DNA of 64,000 nt from Sphaerisporangium album (GCF_003323745.1 NZ_QOIL01000015.1:124001-188000); one strand, 5' to 3'; positions 49,385 to 58,327 are shown, counted from the first letter of the stretch. The notes: generated by a model not told the origin, from the sequence alone. Made by a program: numbers and translations.

Positions 49385-50488
49385 GTGACGGAGAGCTACT
49401 CGCCGGAAGCGGCGGACCTGGAGGCGATCCTCCTCGTGGGCGGGCAGGGCACACGCCTCCGTCCGCTGACGCTGAACACCCCCAAACCGTTGCTGCCGAC
49501 CGCCGGTGTCCCCTTCCTGGCGCACCAGCTCGCCCGGGCGAGGTCGTTCGGCGTGCGGCGCATCGTCTTCGCCACGTCGTACCGGGCGTCGATGTTCGCC
49601 GAGGCGTTCGGGGACGGGTCGGCGTTCGGGCTGTCGCTGGAGTACATGACCGAGGAGACGCCGCTCGGCACGGGCGGCGCGATCCGCAACGCGGCGCAGG
49701 CGCTGACCTGCGGGCCGGACGCGCCGGTACTGGTGCTCAACGGCGACATCCTGTCGGGGCACGACATCACCGAGCAGGTCGCGCTGCACGTCTCGCGCGG
49801 CGCGGCGCTGACGCTGCACCTCACCGAGGTGGACGATCCCACGCGTTTCGGCTGCGTGCCGACCGACGAGGACGGGCGGGTCACCGCGTTCCTGGAGAAG
49901 ACCCCGAACCCGGTGACCAACCGCATCAACGCCGGGTGCTACGTCTTCACGCGGTCGGCGATCGACGCGATCCCGGCCGGCCAGGTGGTGTCGGTCGAGC
50001 GCGAGACCTTCCCCGGCATGATCGACGCGGGCGAGCTGGTGCTCGGGTACGCCGACCGGTCGTACTGGCTGGACGTGGGCACCCCGGCGGCGTTCGTCCA
50101 GGGCTCGTGCGATCTGGTGCTCGGCCGCATGCCGTCGGGCGCGCTGCCGGGGCCGTGCGGCGAGTTCCTGGCGCTGCCGGAGGCCCGGGTGTCGCCCCGG
50201 GCCAAGATCTCCGGCGGCACGGTCGTCGGGCCGCGGGCGGTCGTCGGGGCCGACGCGGTGGTGCGGGGCAGCGTGCTGGACGCCGACTGCGTGATCGAGT
50301 CCGGCGCCACGGTGGCCGGCTCGGTGGTGGGCGCGGGCGCGCGCGTCTCGTCGGGGGCCGTGCTGCGGGACGCGGTGATCGGCGACCGGGCGGTGATCGG
50401 CGCGGGCAACGAGCTGCTGGCCGGCGCCCGCGTCTGGCCGGGGGTCACGCTGCCGCCCCGCGCGGTGCGCTTCTCCAGCGACGTCTGA
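49385..50488 (+). CDS. Mannose-1-phosphate guanylyltransferase / NDP-sugar pyrophosphorylase
   Basis: A 367-residue nucleotidyltransferase. LVGGQGTRLRPLT with PKPLLP nearby is the catalytic signature, LVLNGDILSG holds the metal Asp, and EKTPNPVTNRINAGCYVF matches the GDP-mannose pyrophosphorylase group. Residues about 255-350 are hexapeptide repeats forming a left-handed beta-helix (VVGPRAVVGADAVV, VIGDRAVIGAG). It makes the NDP-sugar used by the neighbouring GT4. A TAGCCT box at 49372-49377 lies 7 bases before GTG 49385, so it may also be transcribed leaderlessly. ADP- or UDP-specific relatives look similar, so the base is not certain. Confidence 0.88.
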   Translation: MTESYSPEAADLEAILLVGGQGTRLRPLTLNTPKPLLPTAGVPFLAHQLARARSFGVRRIVFATSYRASMFAEAFGDGSAFGLSLEYMTEETPLGTGGAIRNAAQALTCGPDAPVLVLNGDILSGHDITEQVALHVSRGAALTLHLTEVDDPTRFGCVPTDEDGRVTAFLEKTPNPVTNRINAGCYVFTRSAIDAIPAGQVVSVERETFPGMIDAGELVLGYADRSYWLDVGTPAAFVQGSCDLVLGRMPSGALPGPCGEFLALPEARVSPRAKISGGTVVGPRAVVGADAVVRGSVLDADCVIESGATVAGSVVGAGARVSSGAVLRDAVIGDRAVIGAGNELLAGARVWPGVTLPPRAVRFSSDV

Positions 50489-50510
50489 CCGGCCTCCCCG
50501 GTCCGGGTAC

Positions 50511-50642
50511 GGGCCCGCGCGGCCTGGCGTCTCTGGGACGTGCGGGCCCGCGCGGCCTTCGGACTCCCGGGCGTGAGGGCCCGCGCGGCCTTCGGATTCC
50601 CAGGCGTGAGGGCCCGCGCGGCTCCCGGTACGCGCGGGCGGG
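50511..50642. repeat. Intergenic 33-bp tandem repeat, 4 copies
   Basis: Units begin at 50511, 50544, 50577 and 50610 with GGGCCCGCGCGGCC; the middle ones continue TTCGGA-TCCC-GGCGTGA. The tract fills most of the gap between the pyrophosphorylase stop (50488) and the glycosylase start (50667). GGGCCC is self-complementary, so each unit can pair with any other. It is outside annotated genes, although a frame runs through it. Confidence 0.9.
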
Positions 50643-50666
50643 TCCGGCGGCAATACCCTGGACGGC

Positions 50667-51590
50667 GTGCGAGAGCGCAGGTGGCGGCCCGGCGCGCCCC
50701 TCGATGTGCGGCTGACGCTGGCGCCGCATCGCCGCGGGTCCGGCGACCCGGCGTGGCAGGCCACGCCGGACGGCGCGATCTGGCGCACGTCCCGCACCCC
50801 CGAGGGTCCCGGCACGCTGCGCGTCCTGGTGGACGCGCGGGCGGCCGAGGTCGTGGGGCAGGCGTGGGGTCCGGGCGGGCCGTGGCTGTTGGAGACGCTG
50901 CCCCGGCTGCTCGGCGCCGACGACCCGGTGGCGGACTTCCGCGTGCTGATGGAGCGGCTGGAGGCCGGGGGGCACACGCTGATCAGGGAGCTGGCCTCCC
51001 GTCACTCCGGCCTGCGCCTGAGCGTCACCGCGCGGGTGTTCGAGGCGCTGGTGCCCGCCGTGCTGGAGCAGAAGGTCGTGGGCCGGGAGGCGTGGCGGGC
51101 GTGGCGGTGGCTGCTGCGCGCGTACGGCGAGCCCGCGCCGGGCCCGGCGCCGTCCGGGATGCGCGTGTTCCCCGAGCCGGAGGTGTGGCGGAGGATCCCG
51201 TCGTGGGACTGGCACCGCGCGGGGGCGGAGGCGGTGCGGGCGCGGACGATCGTCAACGCGGCCCTGCACGCGGGAAAGCTCGAGTCCGCGGCGCCCGCCG
51301 AGGCGGACCGCCTGCTACGGGCGCTGCCGGGCGTCGGGGTGTGGACATCGGCCGAGACGCGGCAGCGGGCCCACGGCGATCCCGACGCGGTCTCGGTCGG
51401 TGACTACCACCTGCCCTCGCTGGTCGGGTGGTCCCTCACCGGCCGGAAGACCGACGACGCCGGGATGCTGGAGCTGCTGGCCCCCTATCGCGGGCAGCGC
51501 CACAGGGTCACCCGCCTGCTCGAACTCGGCGGGCGGAGACCACCGGCACGCGGGCCGCGGATGTCCGTACGGGATTATCGCTCGTTCTGA
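50667..51590 (+). CDS. DNA-3-methyladenine glycosylase 2 family (AlkA-like)
   Basis: A 307-residue HhH-GPD DNA glycosylase that excises alkylated bases. The N-terminal domain (WQATPDGAIWRTSRTP) is beta-rich as in AlkA. The helix-hairpin-helix is LLRALPGVGVWTSAETRQ near residue 213, followed by DAVSVGDYHLPSLVG with the catalytic Asp of the GD motif. An upstream conserved VLEQKV matches the family's LxQQxS region. The GTG/ATG start at 50667 comes directly after the repeat tract. Its end overlaps a small minus-strand gene (51508-51723) tail to tail by 83 bases, unusual for two real genes. Confidence 0.88.
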   Translation: MRERRWRPGAPLDVRLTLAPHRRGSGDPAWQATPDGAIWRTSRTPEGPGTLRVLVDARAAEVVGQAWGPGGPWLLETLPRLLGADDPVADFRVLMERLEAGGHTLIRELASRHSGLRLSVTARVFEALVPAVLEQKVVGREAWRAWRWLLRAYGEPAPGPAPSGMRVFPEPEVWRRIPSWDWHRAGAEAVRARTIVNAALHAGKLESAAPAEADRLLRALPGVGVWTSAETRQRAHGDPDAVSVGDYHLPSLVGWSLTGRKTDDAGMLELLAPYRGQRHRVTRLLELGGRRPPARGPRMSVRDYRSF

Positions 51591-51723
51591 GCGTCCGTAA
51601 CCGGGGGGCGTGCGGCTCGTCGCCGGAGCCGGACTTCCAGTCGCGCCCGTCGCGGCTGTCGGCGCCGAAGTACGGGGCGAGGACGGCGGCGGCGACGATG
51701 AAGGCGAGGATCAACCAGGACAT
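51508..51723 (-). CDS. Small membrane protein (ADSRDGRDW type)
   Basis: A 71-residue product. ATG 51723 is preceded by AAGGGAG at about 8 bases. [19 protein letters not shown] is one N-terminal TM helix, followed by [13 protein letters not shown]; to my recollection short actinobacterial hydrophobic proteins end with a similar GADSRDG-x-DW sequence. Residues after about 30 ([12 protein letters not shown] onward) look non-conserved and extend antisense into the glycosylase gene, so the ancestral stop may have been lost. Function unknown. Divergent from fbiC. Confidence 0.6.
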   Translation of the reverse strand: MSWLILAFIVAAAVLAPYFGADSRDGRDWKSGSGDEPHAPRLRTLRTSDNPVRTSAARVPVVSARRVRAGG

Positions 51724-51890
51724 CGGGGGCTCCCTTGGTGGGGTTCGTGCTGACTCCTCAAGTATGTTCCTGCGCATGTATTTACGTCCATCGAGACATC
51801 GTGACCGGTACTCTTAAGCGACACTTAAACGGAGGTGTTCTGCGGACCCGGTCACGGGAACGCGAAGCGCCGTTCCGTAATGTGCCCCCC

Positions 51891-54500
51891 ATGGACGTGA
51901 ACCCCACAGACGCCGCGATGCGGCGGGCGCTGGCCAGAGCCAGAGACGGCAAGGCGCTCGACGTGACGGAGGCCACGGTTCTGTTGCACGCCCGGGGCGC
52001 CGACCTGGAGCGGCTCCTCGAACACGCCGGTCGCGTCAGGGACGCCGGGCTGGCCGCGGTCGGCCGGCAGGGCGTCGTCACCTACAGCCGCAAGGTGTTC
52101 ATCCCCCTCACCCGGCTCTGCCGCGACCGCTGCGGTTACTGCACGTTCGCCACCGCCCCCGGCAAGCTCCCCGCGGCCTTCCTCGGCCCGGACGAGGTGC
52201 TGGAGATCGCCCGCCAGGGCGCCGCCCTCGGGTGCAAGGAGGCGCTGTTCACGCTCGGCGACCGTCCCGAGGACCGCTGGCACCAGGCCAAGGAGTGGCT
52301 GGACGCCCACGGGTACGACGACACGCTCTCCTACGTCCGCGCCATGGCGATCCGCGTGCTGGAGGAGACCGGCCTGCTGCCGCACCTCAACCCCGGCGTC
52401 ATGACCTGGCGCGACCTCCAGCGCCTCAAGCCGGTCGCCCCGTCGATGGGCATGATGCTGGAGACCACCTCCCGGCGGCTGTTCGAGGAGAAGGGCGAGG
52501 CCCACTACGGCTCGCCCGACAAGGACCCGGCCGTGCGGCTGCGCGTCCTGGAGGACGCCGGCCGCTCCAACGTGCCGTTCACGACCGGCATCCTCATCGG
52601 CATCGGCGAGACCGTCGCCGACCGCGCCGAGTCGATCTTCGCGATCCGCCGGGTCGCCCGCGAGTACGGGGGCGTCCAGGAGGTCATCGTCCAGAACTTC
52701 CGCGCCAAGCCCGACACGGCGATGCGCGGCATGCCCGACGCCGACCTCCAGGAGCTGGCGGCCACGATCGCCGTGACCCGGCTGGTGCTCGGCGCCAAGG
52801 CGCGCGTCCAGGCCCCGCCGAACCTCATCGGCGACGAGTACGCGCTGATGATCCGGGCCGGCATCGACGACTGGGGCGGGGTCTCGCCGCTCACGCCCGA
52901 CCACGTCAACCCCGAGCGGCCCTGGCCCCAGATCGACGAGCTCGCCGCGCGTACGGCCGCCGCCGGGTTCACGCTCAAGGAACGCCTGACGATCTACCCC
53001 GAGTACGTCCTCGCGGGCGAGCCCTGGCTGGACCCGCGCCTGCGCGCGCACGTCGACGCCCTCGCCGACCCAGAGACCGGCCTGGCCCGCGACGTCCTCC
53101 CCGTGGGTCGGCCGTGGCAGGAGCCCGACGGCGGGTTCGCCTCCTCGGGCCGTACGGACCTGCACGTCGAGGTCGACTCCACCGGCCGCTCGGCCGACCG
53201 GCGCGACGACTTCGACAACGTGTACGGCGACTGGGAGGCCCTGCGCGACCGCCTGCCCGCCGCCCCGGCCACGGCGATCGGCGCAGGGATCGGCTCAGCG
53301 ACCGGCTCAGCGGCTGGCTCGGCGATCGGCGCGGACATGCGCGAGGCGCTGCGCCGCGCCGCCTCCGACCCGGCTCGGCTCACCGACGACCAGGCGCTCA
53401 CGCTGCTGTCCGCCGACGGTCCCGACCTGGAGGAACTGTGCCGGGTCGCCGACGACCTGCGCAGGGAGGCCGTCGGCGACGACGTCACCTACGTCGTGAA
53501 CCGCAACATCAACTTCACCAACGTCTGCTACACCGGCTGCCGGTTCTGCGCCTTCGCGCAGCGCCGCACCGACGCCGACGCCTTCACCCTCTCGCTGGAG
53601 CAGGTCGCCGACCGCGCCGCCGAGGCATGGGCGGCCGGGGCGACCGAGGTGTGCATGCAGGGCGGCATCCACCCCGACCTGCCCGGCACGGCGTACTTCG
53701 ACATCGCGCGCGCGGTGAAGGAACGCTGCCCGGAGATGCACGTCCACGCCTTCTCGCCCATGGAGGTCGTCAACGGCGCGAGCCGGACGAACATGTCCAT
53801 CGAGGACTGGCTGCTGGCCGCCAAGGAAGCCGGGGTCGACTCGCTGCCGGGCACGGCGGCCGAGATCCTCGACGACGACGTGCGGTGGGTGCTCACCAAG
53901 GGCAAGCTGCCCACCCGCGAGTGGATCGAGGTGATCACCACCGCGCACCGCGCCGGCATCCCGACGACCTCGACGATGATGTACGGCCACGTGGACACGC
54001 CCGCGCACTGGGTGGCGCACATCCGGCTGATCCGCCGCATCCAGGAGGAGACCGGCGGCTTCTCGGAGTTCGTACTGCTGCCGTTCGTCCACCACAGCGC
54101 GCCCATCTACCTGGCGGGCGTCGCGCGCCCCGGCCCTACCGCCCGCGAGAACCGCGCCGTCCACGCCCTGGCGCGCATCCTGCTGCACGGCGCGATCTCC
54201 AACATCCAGTGCTCCTGGGTCAAGCTCCAGGACGAGCTGTGCCGGTCCGTGCTGTCCGGCGGCGTCAACGACCTCGGCGGCACGCTGATGGAGGAGACCA
54301 TCAGCCGCATGGCGGGCTCGGAGAACGGCTCCTACAAGACGATCAGCCAGATCGCCGCGATGGTCGAACCGACCGGCCGCCCGTTGCGCCAGCGCACCAC
54401 CGGCTACGGCACCCCGTCCGCCGAGCGCGTGGCGGCGGCCACGGCCAGCGACGGCGTCTGCGGCAGCGTCCGCAGAACCATCCCCCTGGTGACCCGGTGA
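51891..54500 (+). CDS. fbiC: F0 (7,8-didemethyl-8-hydroxy-5-deazariboflavin) synthase, CofG-CofH fusion
   Basis: An 869-residue bifunctional radical-SAM enzyme that makes the deazaflavin chromophore of coenzyme F420 from 5-amino-6-ribitylaminouracil and tyrosine. Each half has its own cluster motif: Cys77-x3-Cys81-x2-Cys84 (CRDRCGYC) in the CofG half and Cys546-x3-Cys550-x2-Cys553 (CYTGCRFC) in the CofH half. Length matches actinobacterial FbiC. The linker near residues 460-485 contains a short Ala/Gly/Ser repeat ([12 protein letters not shown]). ATG 51891 is chosen at the conserved start ([14 protein letters not shown]); no clear Shine-Dalgarno is visible. Monocistronic, followed by two hairpins. 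Very secure. Confidence 0.97.
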   Translation: MDVNPTDAAMRRALARARDGKALDVTEATVLLHARGADLERLLEHAGRVRDAGLAAVGRQGVVTYSRKVFIPLTRLCRDRCGYCTFATAPGKLPAAFLGPDEVLEIARQGAALGCKEALFTLGDRPEDRWHQAKEWLDAHGYDDTLSYVRAMAIRVLEETGLLPHLNPGVMTWRDLQRLKPVAPSMGMMLETTSRRLFEEKGEAHYGSPDKDPAVRLRVLEDAGRSNVPFTTGILIGIGETVADRAESIFAIRRVAREYGGVQEVIVQNFRAKPDTAMRGMPDADLQELAATIAVTRLVLGAKARVQAPPNLIGDEYALMIRAGIDDWGGVSPLTPDHVNPERPWPQIDELAARTAAAGFTLKERLTIYPEYVLAGEPWLDPRLRAHVDALADPETGLARDVLPVGRPWQEPDGGFASSGRTDLHVEVDSTGRSADRRDDFDNVYGDWEALRDRLPAAPATAIGAGIGSATGSAAGSAIGADMREALRRAASDPARLTDDQALTLLSADGPDLEELCRVADDLRREAVGDDVTYVVNRNINFTNVCYTGCRFCAFAQRRTDADAFTLSLEQVADRAAEAWAAGATEVCMQGGIHPDLPGTAYFDIARAVKERCPEMHVHAFSPMEVVNGASRTNMSIEDWLLAAKEAGVDSLPGTAAEILDDDVRWVLTKGKLPTREWIEVITTAHRAGIPTTSTMMYGHVDTPAHWVAHIRLIRRIQEETGGFSEFVLLPFVHHSAPIYLAGVARPGPTARENRAVHALARILLHGAISNIQCSWVKLQDELCRSVLSGGVNDLGGTLMEETISRMAGSENGSYKTISQIAAMVEPTGRPLRQRTTGYGTPSAERVAAATASDGVCGSVRRTIPLVTR

Positions 54501-54860
54501 TCGTCGGGGCGTAAGGATAAGGGCGTAAGGCATGGTCCGGGCAGAAACTGCGCTCCGCGCGAACGCTGCCCGGGCCGTGCTCATCGGACGCGCGCGCCCG
54601 TCCGATGAGCACTGCCGGATTCCTCCCCGCGGACGTCCGTCGCCGGCGGCGTAGGCGACCTGGCGCAGGCGGCGATTCCGGATTGATGCGGCAAGGCCTT
54701 GGAGGAGGCGCAGCATGGCGTCGACGATCACCCGGCGGCCTGCCGCACTCCCCAGTGCGCGGATGGCGTGGCGATCGATGGCGCGCGACAGGTCCGGATC
54801 TCGTCAGCCCACGCTCCGCCGGCATGCCAACTTTTCCTCCGATAGGCGCGTCTCACCCTT
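54501..54860. other. Intergenic stretch with tandem hairpins, 360 bases
   Basis: No gene supported. Two adjacent stem-loops occupy 54534-54612. The rest (54613-54860) has short open frames without ribosome sites; GGAGGAG at 54701-54708 precedes no long frame. The stretch before 54861 (CTTATGGGAATG) carries no evident promoter. Confidence 0.5.
54534..54612 (+). terminator. Two tandem hairpins after fbiC
   Basis: First: GGTCCGGGCAG (54534-54544) with CTGCCCGGGCC (54566-54576), 11 bp with one G-U pair. Second: GTGCTCATCGGAC (54577-54589) with GTCCGATGAGCAC (54600-54612), a perfect 13-bp stem and 10-base loop. They abut with no gap and begin 34 bases past the fbiC stop. No T-run follows. Confidence 0.65.
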
Positions 54861-55934
54861 ATGGGAATGTTGTTTCGCGGCACCGCTGCAGCCGTCGCCT
54901 TTTTCGTCGCTACGGTGCCGGCCGCCGCCCACGCCGTGGCGCCGGCCGGTCAGTGGAGTGTCGTCCATGACGACCGCCGCGACTCCTACGACGCGGTGAC
55001 GGTGACGCCGGGTGGGGCGGTCTGGGTCGCCGGGACGAGGGGTCCGGATCGCGGATCGACCGGCGCCGAGTCGCTGCTATTGAAGGGCGGCCGGTCCACC
55101 TTCAAGCGTGTCACCGGGCCGGGCTTCCGGGTGAAGCGGCTGACGTCGGCGTCCGACACCAGGGTCTGGGCGTTCGGCGCGTCTCGATACGCCCGGTGGG
55201 ACGGCAAGCGCTGGCAGGTCAAGCGATGGCGCTACGGCCGGGTGGATCGGGCGTACGCCATCGGCAGCAACCTGTGGGTCATCGAGAACTCCAACGTGTT
55301 CCCGTCGGCCGGTAAGGCCGGGTGGAAGGCGCGGTCCACGCTGCGGCGCCTGGCCGGGTCGGTGTGGCGCAAGGTGCACACGCCGATCGTGGTCAAAGGA
55401 CTCGACGGCAAGTGGGCGGCGGGCTCGGTGCGGGGCACGGCGGCTCTGGCCCGCTGGACCGGCACGGCCTGGCGCGCGGTCGCACTTCCAGCGATCGCGT
55501 CCGCACACTCGGGCCAGATCTCGGAGCTGACGGATGTCGCGGTCGACGGTGAGACCGGCCGGGTGATGGCCGTCGGCTGGGTCGCCTGGCCGTGCGGCGG
55601 TGCGAAGCACGCCTTCTGCGGTGGGACTTTGCTGCTGTCCGGCTATCCGGGCGGCTGGAACTTCGAGGTCCGCGGTGAACCGGGCATCCAGCCGCGCGCC
55701 CAGGCGGAGCCCGACGGCAGAGGCGGGGCCTGGATCGTCTACGACGCCAAGGGCGGAGGCAGCAGGTTTCTGCACATCGGCGCCGATAGCGTCGAGTCGG
55801 GCGCCTTTCCATCTCCGCCGAACCAGAAGGGGTCCGTCCGTGACCTCGCCATCCAGCCGGAGAGCGGTTCCGTCTGGGCGGTCGGCGCGGCACCTTCCGG
55901 CCGCAGCGGTTTGATCTGGGCCCACGGCCGCTGA
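54861..55934 (+). CDS. Secreted propeller-like protein of unknown function
   Basis: A 357-residue protein. ATG 54861 (or the ATG two codons on) starts a signal peptide, LFRGTAAAVAFFVATVPAAAHA, with an Ala-x-Ala cleavage site near 26. The mature part consists of repeated beta units ending in W-x-V/A-G patterns: GGAVWVAGTRG, TRVWAFGAS, SNLWVIENS, RVMAVGWVAW and GSVWAVGAAP. This looks like a beta-propeller of the kind seen in secreted Ser/Trp-rich actinomycete proteins. Two Cys (WPCGGAKHAFCGG) could pair. No enzyme motif. A fragment of a related gene lies on the opposite strand directly downstream, so paralogues were once side by side. Confidence 0.8.
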   Translation: MGMLFRGTAAAVAFFVATVPAAAHAVAPAGQWSVVHDDRRDSYDAVTVTPGGAVWVAGTRGPDRGSTGAESLLLKGGRSTFKRVTGPGFRVKRLTSASDTRVWAFGASRYARWDGKRWQVKRWRYGRVDRAYAIGSNLWVIENSNVFPSAGKAGWKARSTLRRLAGSVWRKVHTPIVVKGLDGKWAAGSVRGTAALARWTGTAWRAVALPAIASAHSGQISELTDVAVDGETGRVMAVGWVAWPCGGAKHAFCGGTLLLSGYPGGWNFEVRGEPGIQPRAQAEPDGRGGAWIVYDAKGGGSRFLHIGADSVESGAFPSPPNQKGSVRDLAIQPESGSVWAVGAAPSGRSGLIWAHGR

Positions 55935-56200
55935 GTCTCCGACCACCCACAATTTGCCCGAGCTGGTGTAGAGCTCTGTCGTCTCGCCCCTGGTCCACTG
56001 GTCATCGTCGCCGGGCGGTCGCCCGTCCAAGAGTTCTGGTGTGACGTCGACGACGCGCCAAGAATCCGCCTGGCTGGTGAAGATGGCGACATTCGCGGTG
56101 GTGAGGAACCAGTTGGTCGGGTTAGCTCGGTTTGAGAGCTGCCAAAGATCCTCAGCACCTCCCAGAAACGGACCGGACGGATTTCGAACCCGCCGGTTCG
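55935..56200 (-). pseudogene. Remnant of a second propeller-like gene
   Basis: One minus-strand frame reads as real protein over this interval, with no start codon or ribosome site and no sensible continuation at either end: FLGGAEDLWQLSN, then NPTNWFLTTANVAIFT, DSWRVVDVTPELL, and ELYTSSGKLWVVGDS at the 3' end. The last motif resembles SNLWVIENS of the adjacent plus-strand protein. The other five frames have no such character, and base composition is less GC-rich. It appears to be an internal piece of a paralogue left between two genes. Confidence 0.55.
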
Positions 56201-56203
56201 CTG

Positions 56204-57739
56204 CTACCGGCTGATCAGGGGGAGGGCGGGGAAGGTGTGGGTCTGCCAGATCGAGCGGGAGGGCTCCTCCGGGTAGATGGTGACGGTGGATTGTGTGTCG
56301 AAGAGCTGGACGAGGCGTTGGTCGGTGTCGTAGGCGGGCCAGCCGGGGGCGCCGTGGGAGGCGAACGATGTCCATGCGGCGCGCATCCGGGCGGACAGGG
56401 CCTCCGCCTCCGGGGAGGGTGTTTCACCGATCAGCAGGGCAGGCTGGCCGCGGTCCAGGTTGCCGAAGACCAGTGGTACGTCGAGGCCGTGGCAGGCGCC
56501 GAAGGTGCCGCCCATGCCCGGGGCCGGCCAGGCCAGCTCGTAGACATGCGCGCGGCCGCCGCCGGACGTCTGGGCCTCGGCGAGGTGGAGCGACGGCATG
56601 CGGAACAGCCAGTCGGAATGGACCAGCTCGTACAGCTCCTCCGTGCCCGCCGCCGGGAAGGCGTCGCGGTAGTGGCGCGCACCGTCCGGGCCGGGGGCGA
56701 AGAGATGGAGGGCGTTCGCCGCCTGCTCCTCGCTCACCTGGCCGAGCAGACCGGTGATGACGGTGAACAGGCGCTGCTCGTCGCGGGTGTGACCGGCGAT
56801 GAGTTCGATGTCGCGGCCGGCGCCGTCGTTCAGGGCCTGCCACGGTGTGCGGGCCAGGACCTCGCCGTCGACCACGGGCGAGAACGGGATCGTTCTGTGC
56901 GCGGGCAGGCCCCAGCGGTGTGCCGACTGGTCCATCTTGGCGCCGACCGCGTCGGCGGCGGCGGGCAGCTCTCGCGGGGCGACGCCGGACAGGTCGGCCA
57001 CCGTGGGCCGCAGCCCGAGCTCGGCGGCGAAGGCGGCGGCGATGTCCGCGGCGAGCGCCGGCGAGAAGAACGTTCCCGGCATACTCTGCGCGATGGCACG
57101 GCGGAAGAGCCCGGCCGCGCGGTCCATCGCCAGCAGCGCGGCGACCGACCCGCCGCCCGCCGACTGGCCGAAAACCGTGACCCGGTCAGGGTCGCCGCCG
57201 AAGGCCCGGATGTTGTCGCGCACCCACTCAAGAGCCGCGACCTGGTCGAGCAGGCCCCGGTTGGCGGGAGCCCCCTCGATCTGCGCGAAGCCCTCGACGC
57301 CCACGCGGTAGTTGAACGTCACCACGACGACGCCACCGTCTAGCGCGAGCCGGCCACCGTCGTACTCGGGCAGGCCGGACATGCCGATCCCGTAGGCGCC
57401 CCCCTGGATCCACACCATCACCGGCAGCCCCGCGCCCGGGCCGGGGTCGGGCGACCAGACGTTGACCGTCAGCCAGTCGTCGCCCGCGTCCCGCGACAGC
57501 GTGTCCATGCCGAAATGCCCGGCCTGCGGGGGCGGCGGGCCGTAGGAGACGGCCTCCCGCACCCCGCTCCAGCCCTGTACCTGTCGAGGCGCGGCGAAGC
57601 GCAACACGCCGACCGGGGGCTCGGCGAACGGGATGCCACGGAAGACCGCCACACCCGCCTCCCGGCTACCGCGCAGCCGCCCGGCCGCCGTACGGACTTC
57701 GGGCCGGGGCCCGGATGGCTCGGACTCGGCAACGGTCAT
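56204..57739 (-). CDS. Type B carboxylesterase/lipase
   Basis: A 511-residue alpha/beta-hydrolase. GGGAGGAAG lies about 7 bases before ATG 57739 (GTG 57742 is adjacent). The nucleophile elbow is FGQSAGG (Ser193 by this start), VFRGIPFAEPPVG and DWLTVNVW are the classic N-terminal signatures, and the His is in the SHGAPGWPAYD region. The oxyanion loop reads WIQGGAYGIG, with Gln where most relatives have His (HGGG). No signal peptide, so probably cytosolic. Substrate unknown; such enzymes hydrolyse a range of esters. Not in an operon. Confidence 0.9.
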   Translation of the reverse strand: MTVAESEPSGPRPEVRTAAGRLRGSREAGVAVFRGIPFAEPPVGVLRFAAPRQVQGWSGVREAVSYGPPPPQAGHFGMDTLSRDAGDDWLTVNVWSPDPGPGAGLPVMVWIQGGAYGIGMSGLPEYDGGRLALDGGVVVVTFNYRVGVEGFAQIEGAPANRGLLDQVAALEWVRDNIRAFGGDPDRVTVFGQSAGGGSVAALLAMDRAAGLFRRAIAQSMPGTFFSPALAADIAAAFAAELGLRPTVADLSGVAPRELPAAADAVGAKMDQSAHRWGLPAHRTIPFSPVVDGEVLARTPWQALNDGAGRDIELIAGHTRDEQRLFTVITGLLGQVSEEQAANALHLFAPGPDGARHYRDAFPAAGTEELYELVHSDWLFRMPSLHLAEAQTSGGGRAHVYELAWPAPGMGGTFGACHGLDVPLVFGNLDRGQPALLIGETPSPEAEALSARMRAAWTSFASHGAPGWPAYDTDQRLVQLFDTQSTVTIYPEEPSRSIWQTHTFPALPLISR

Positions 57740-57742
57740 CAC

Positions 57743-58055
57743 AACTTCCTCCCAGGTGGGGCGGAAGGGGCTCGCGGCGGCCCCGGACCCTGCGGATCAT
57801 CCACCCGCGGTCGGATGCCGCGCCAGCGATTTATGCACGCGAACGACGTCGACCGCTGGCCGGCCCCGGCAGCCGTGTGACCGGCACAGGCCCACAGCCC
57901 CCCGATGGCCTCGACCGCCGTCGGACACGTCCCCAGGCCGGACGCAGCGTGCCGATGCATGCCGGCGACGTCGACCTCATGCCGGGCCCAGGCGGGTCGG
58001 CGGGACCCGAACCGAGGGCGTGGGTCCCGCTTCTACCGGCAGGTGGGTTCCGAGC
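57743..58055. other. Intergenic stretch, 313 bases
   Basis: Includes the upstream region of the esterase and, at 58000-58030, the terminator hairpin of the DUF397 gene. Open frames here have no ribosome sites. Nothing else is recognised. Confidence 0.5.
58000..58030 (-). terminator. Hairpin after the first DUF397 gene
   Basis: GCGGGACCC (58000-58008) and GGGTCCCGC (58022-58030) form a 9-bp stem 26 bases beyond the DUF397 stop at 58056. The same stem sequence occurs after the second DUF397 gene. Confidence 0.6.
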
Positions 58056-58256
58056 TCAGGCGCTCAGCTCGCCGGATTTGAGGCTGTTGCGGAATGCGGC
58101 CCACTCGGTGGAGAGGAAGCAGAGTACGGGGCTGTATGGGCGCTTGCTGTCGCGGACAGCCATGCTCTTACCCGGCAGTGCGGCAAGCTCGACGCAGTCA
58201 CCCTCGTCGCCGCTGTACGAGGACTTGATCCAGACGGGATCGGTCAGGTCGTTCAT
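58056..58256 (-). CDS. DUF397 domain protein (copy distal to the regulator)
   Basis: A 66-residue protein. The DUF397 hallmarks WIKSSYSGDEGDCVELA, MAVRDSK and FLSTEWAAFRNSLKSG are all present. DUF397 proteins usually accompany an XRE/DUF5753 regulator in actinomycetes, forming a small regulator pair whose partner binding controls development or secondary metabolism (Scr1/Scr2 type in Streptomyces, as I recall). It shares about two thirds of its residues with the copy at 58388 and lies 131 bases downstream of it, beyond a terminator, so it may have its own weak promoter. Confidence 0.92.
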   Translation of the reverse strand: MNDLTDPVWIKSSYSGDEGDCVELAALPGKSMAVRDSKRPYSPVLCFLSTEWAAFRNSLKSGELSA

Positions 58257-58327
58257 TTGGCATTGTCTCCGTGTCCGGAATCGAGGGTCTGATGTCTCGC
58301 TGGGATACCGCCGTGTTGTGGTTAGTC

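Noticed and set aside
50540-51403. Plus-strand frame covering the 33-bp repeats and the glycosylase gene
   Set aside because: It is an alternative frame of the AlkA-like gene; the HhH-GPD motifs are in the frame starting at 50667.
56178-56192. tRNA-like T-loop (GTTCGAAA on the minus strand)
   Set aside because: No anticodon arm or acceptor stem can be folded around it, and the surrounding frame is the protein-coding remnant at 55935-56200.
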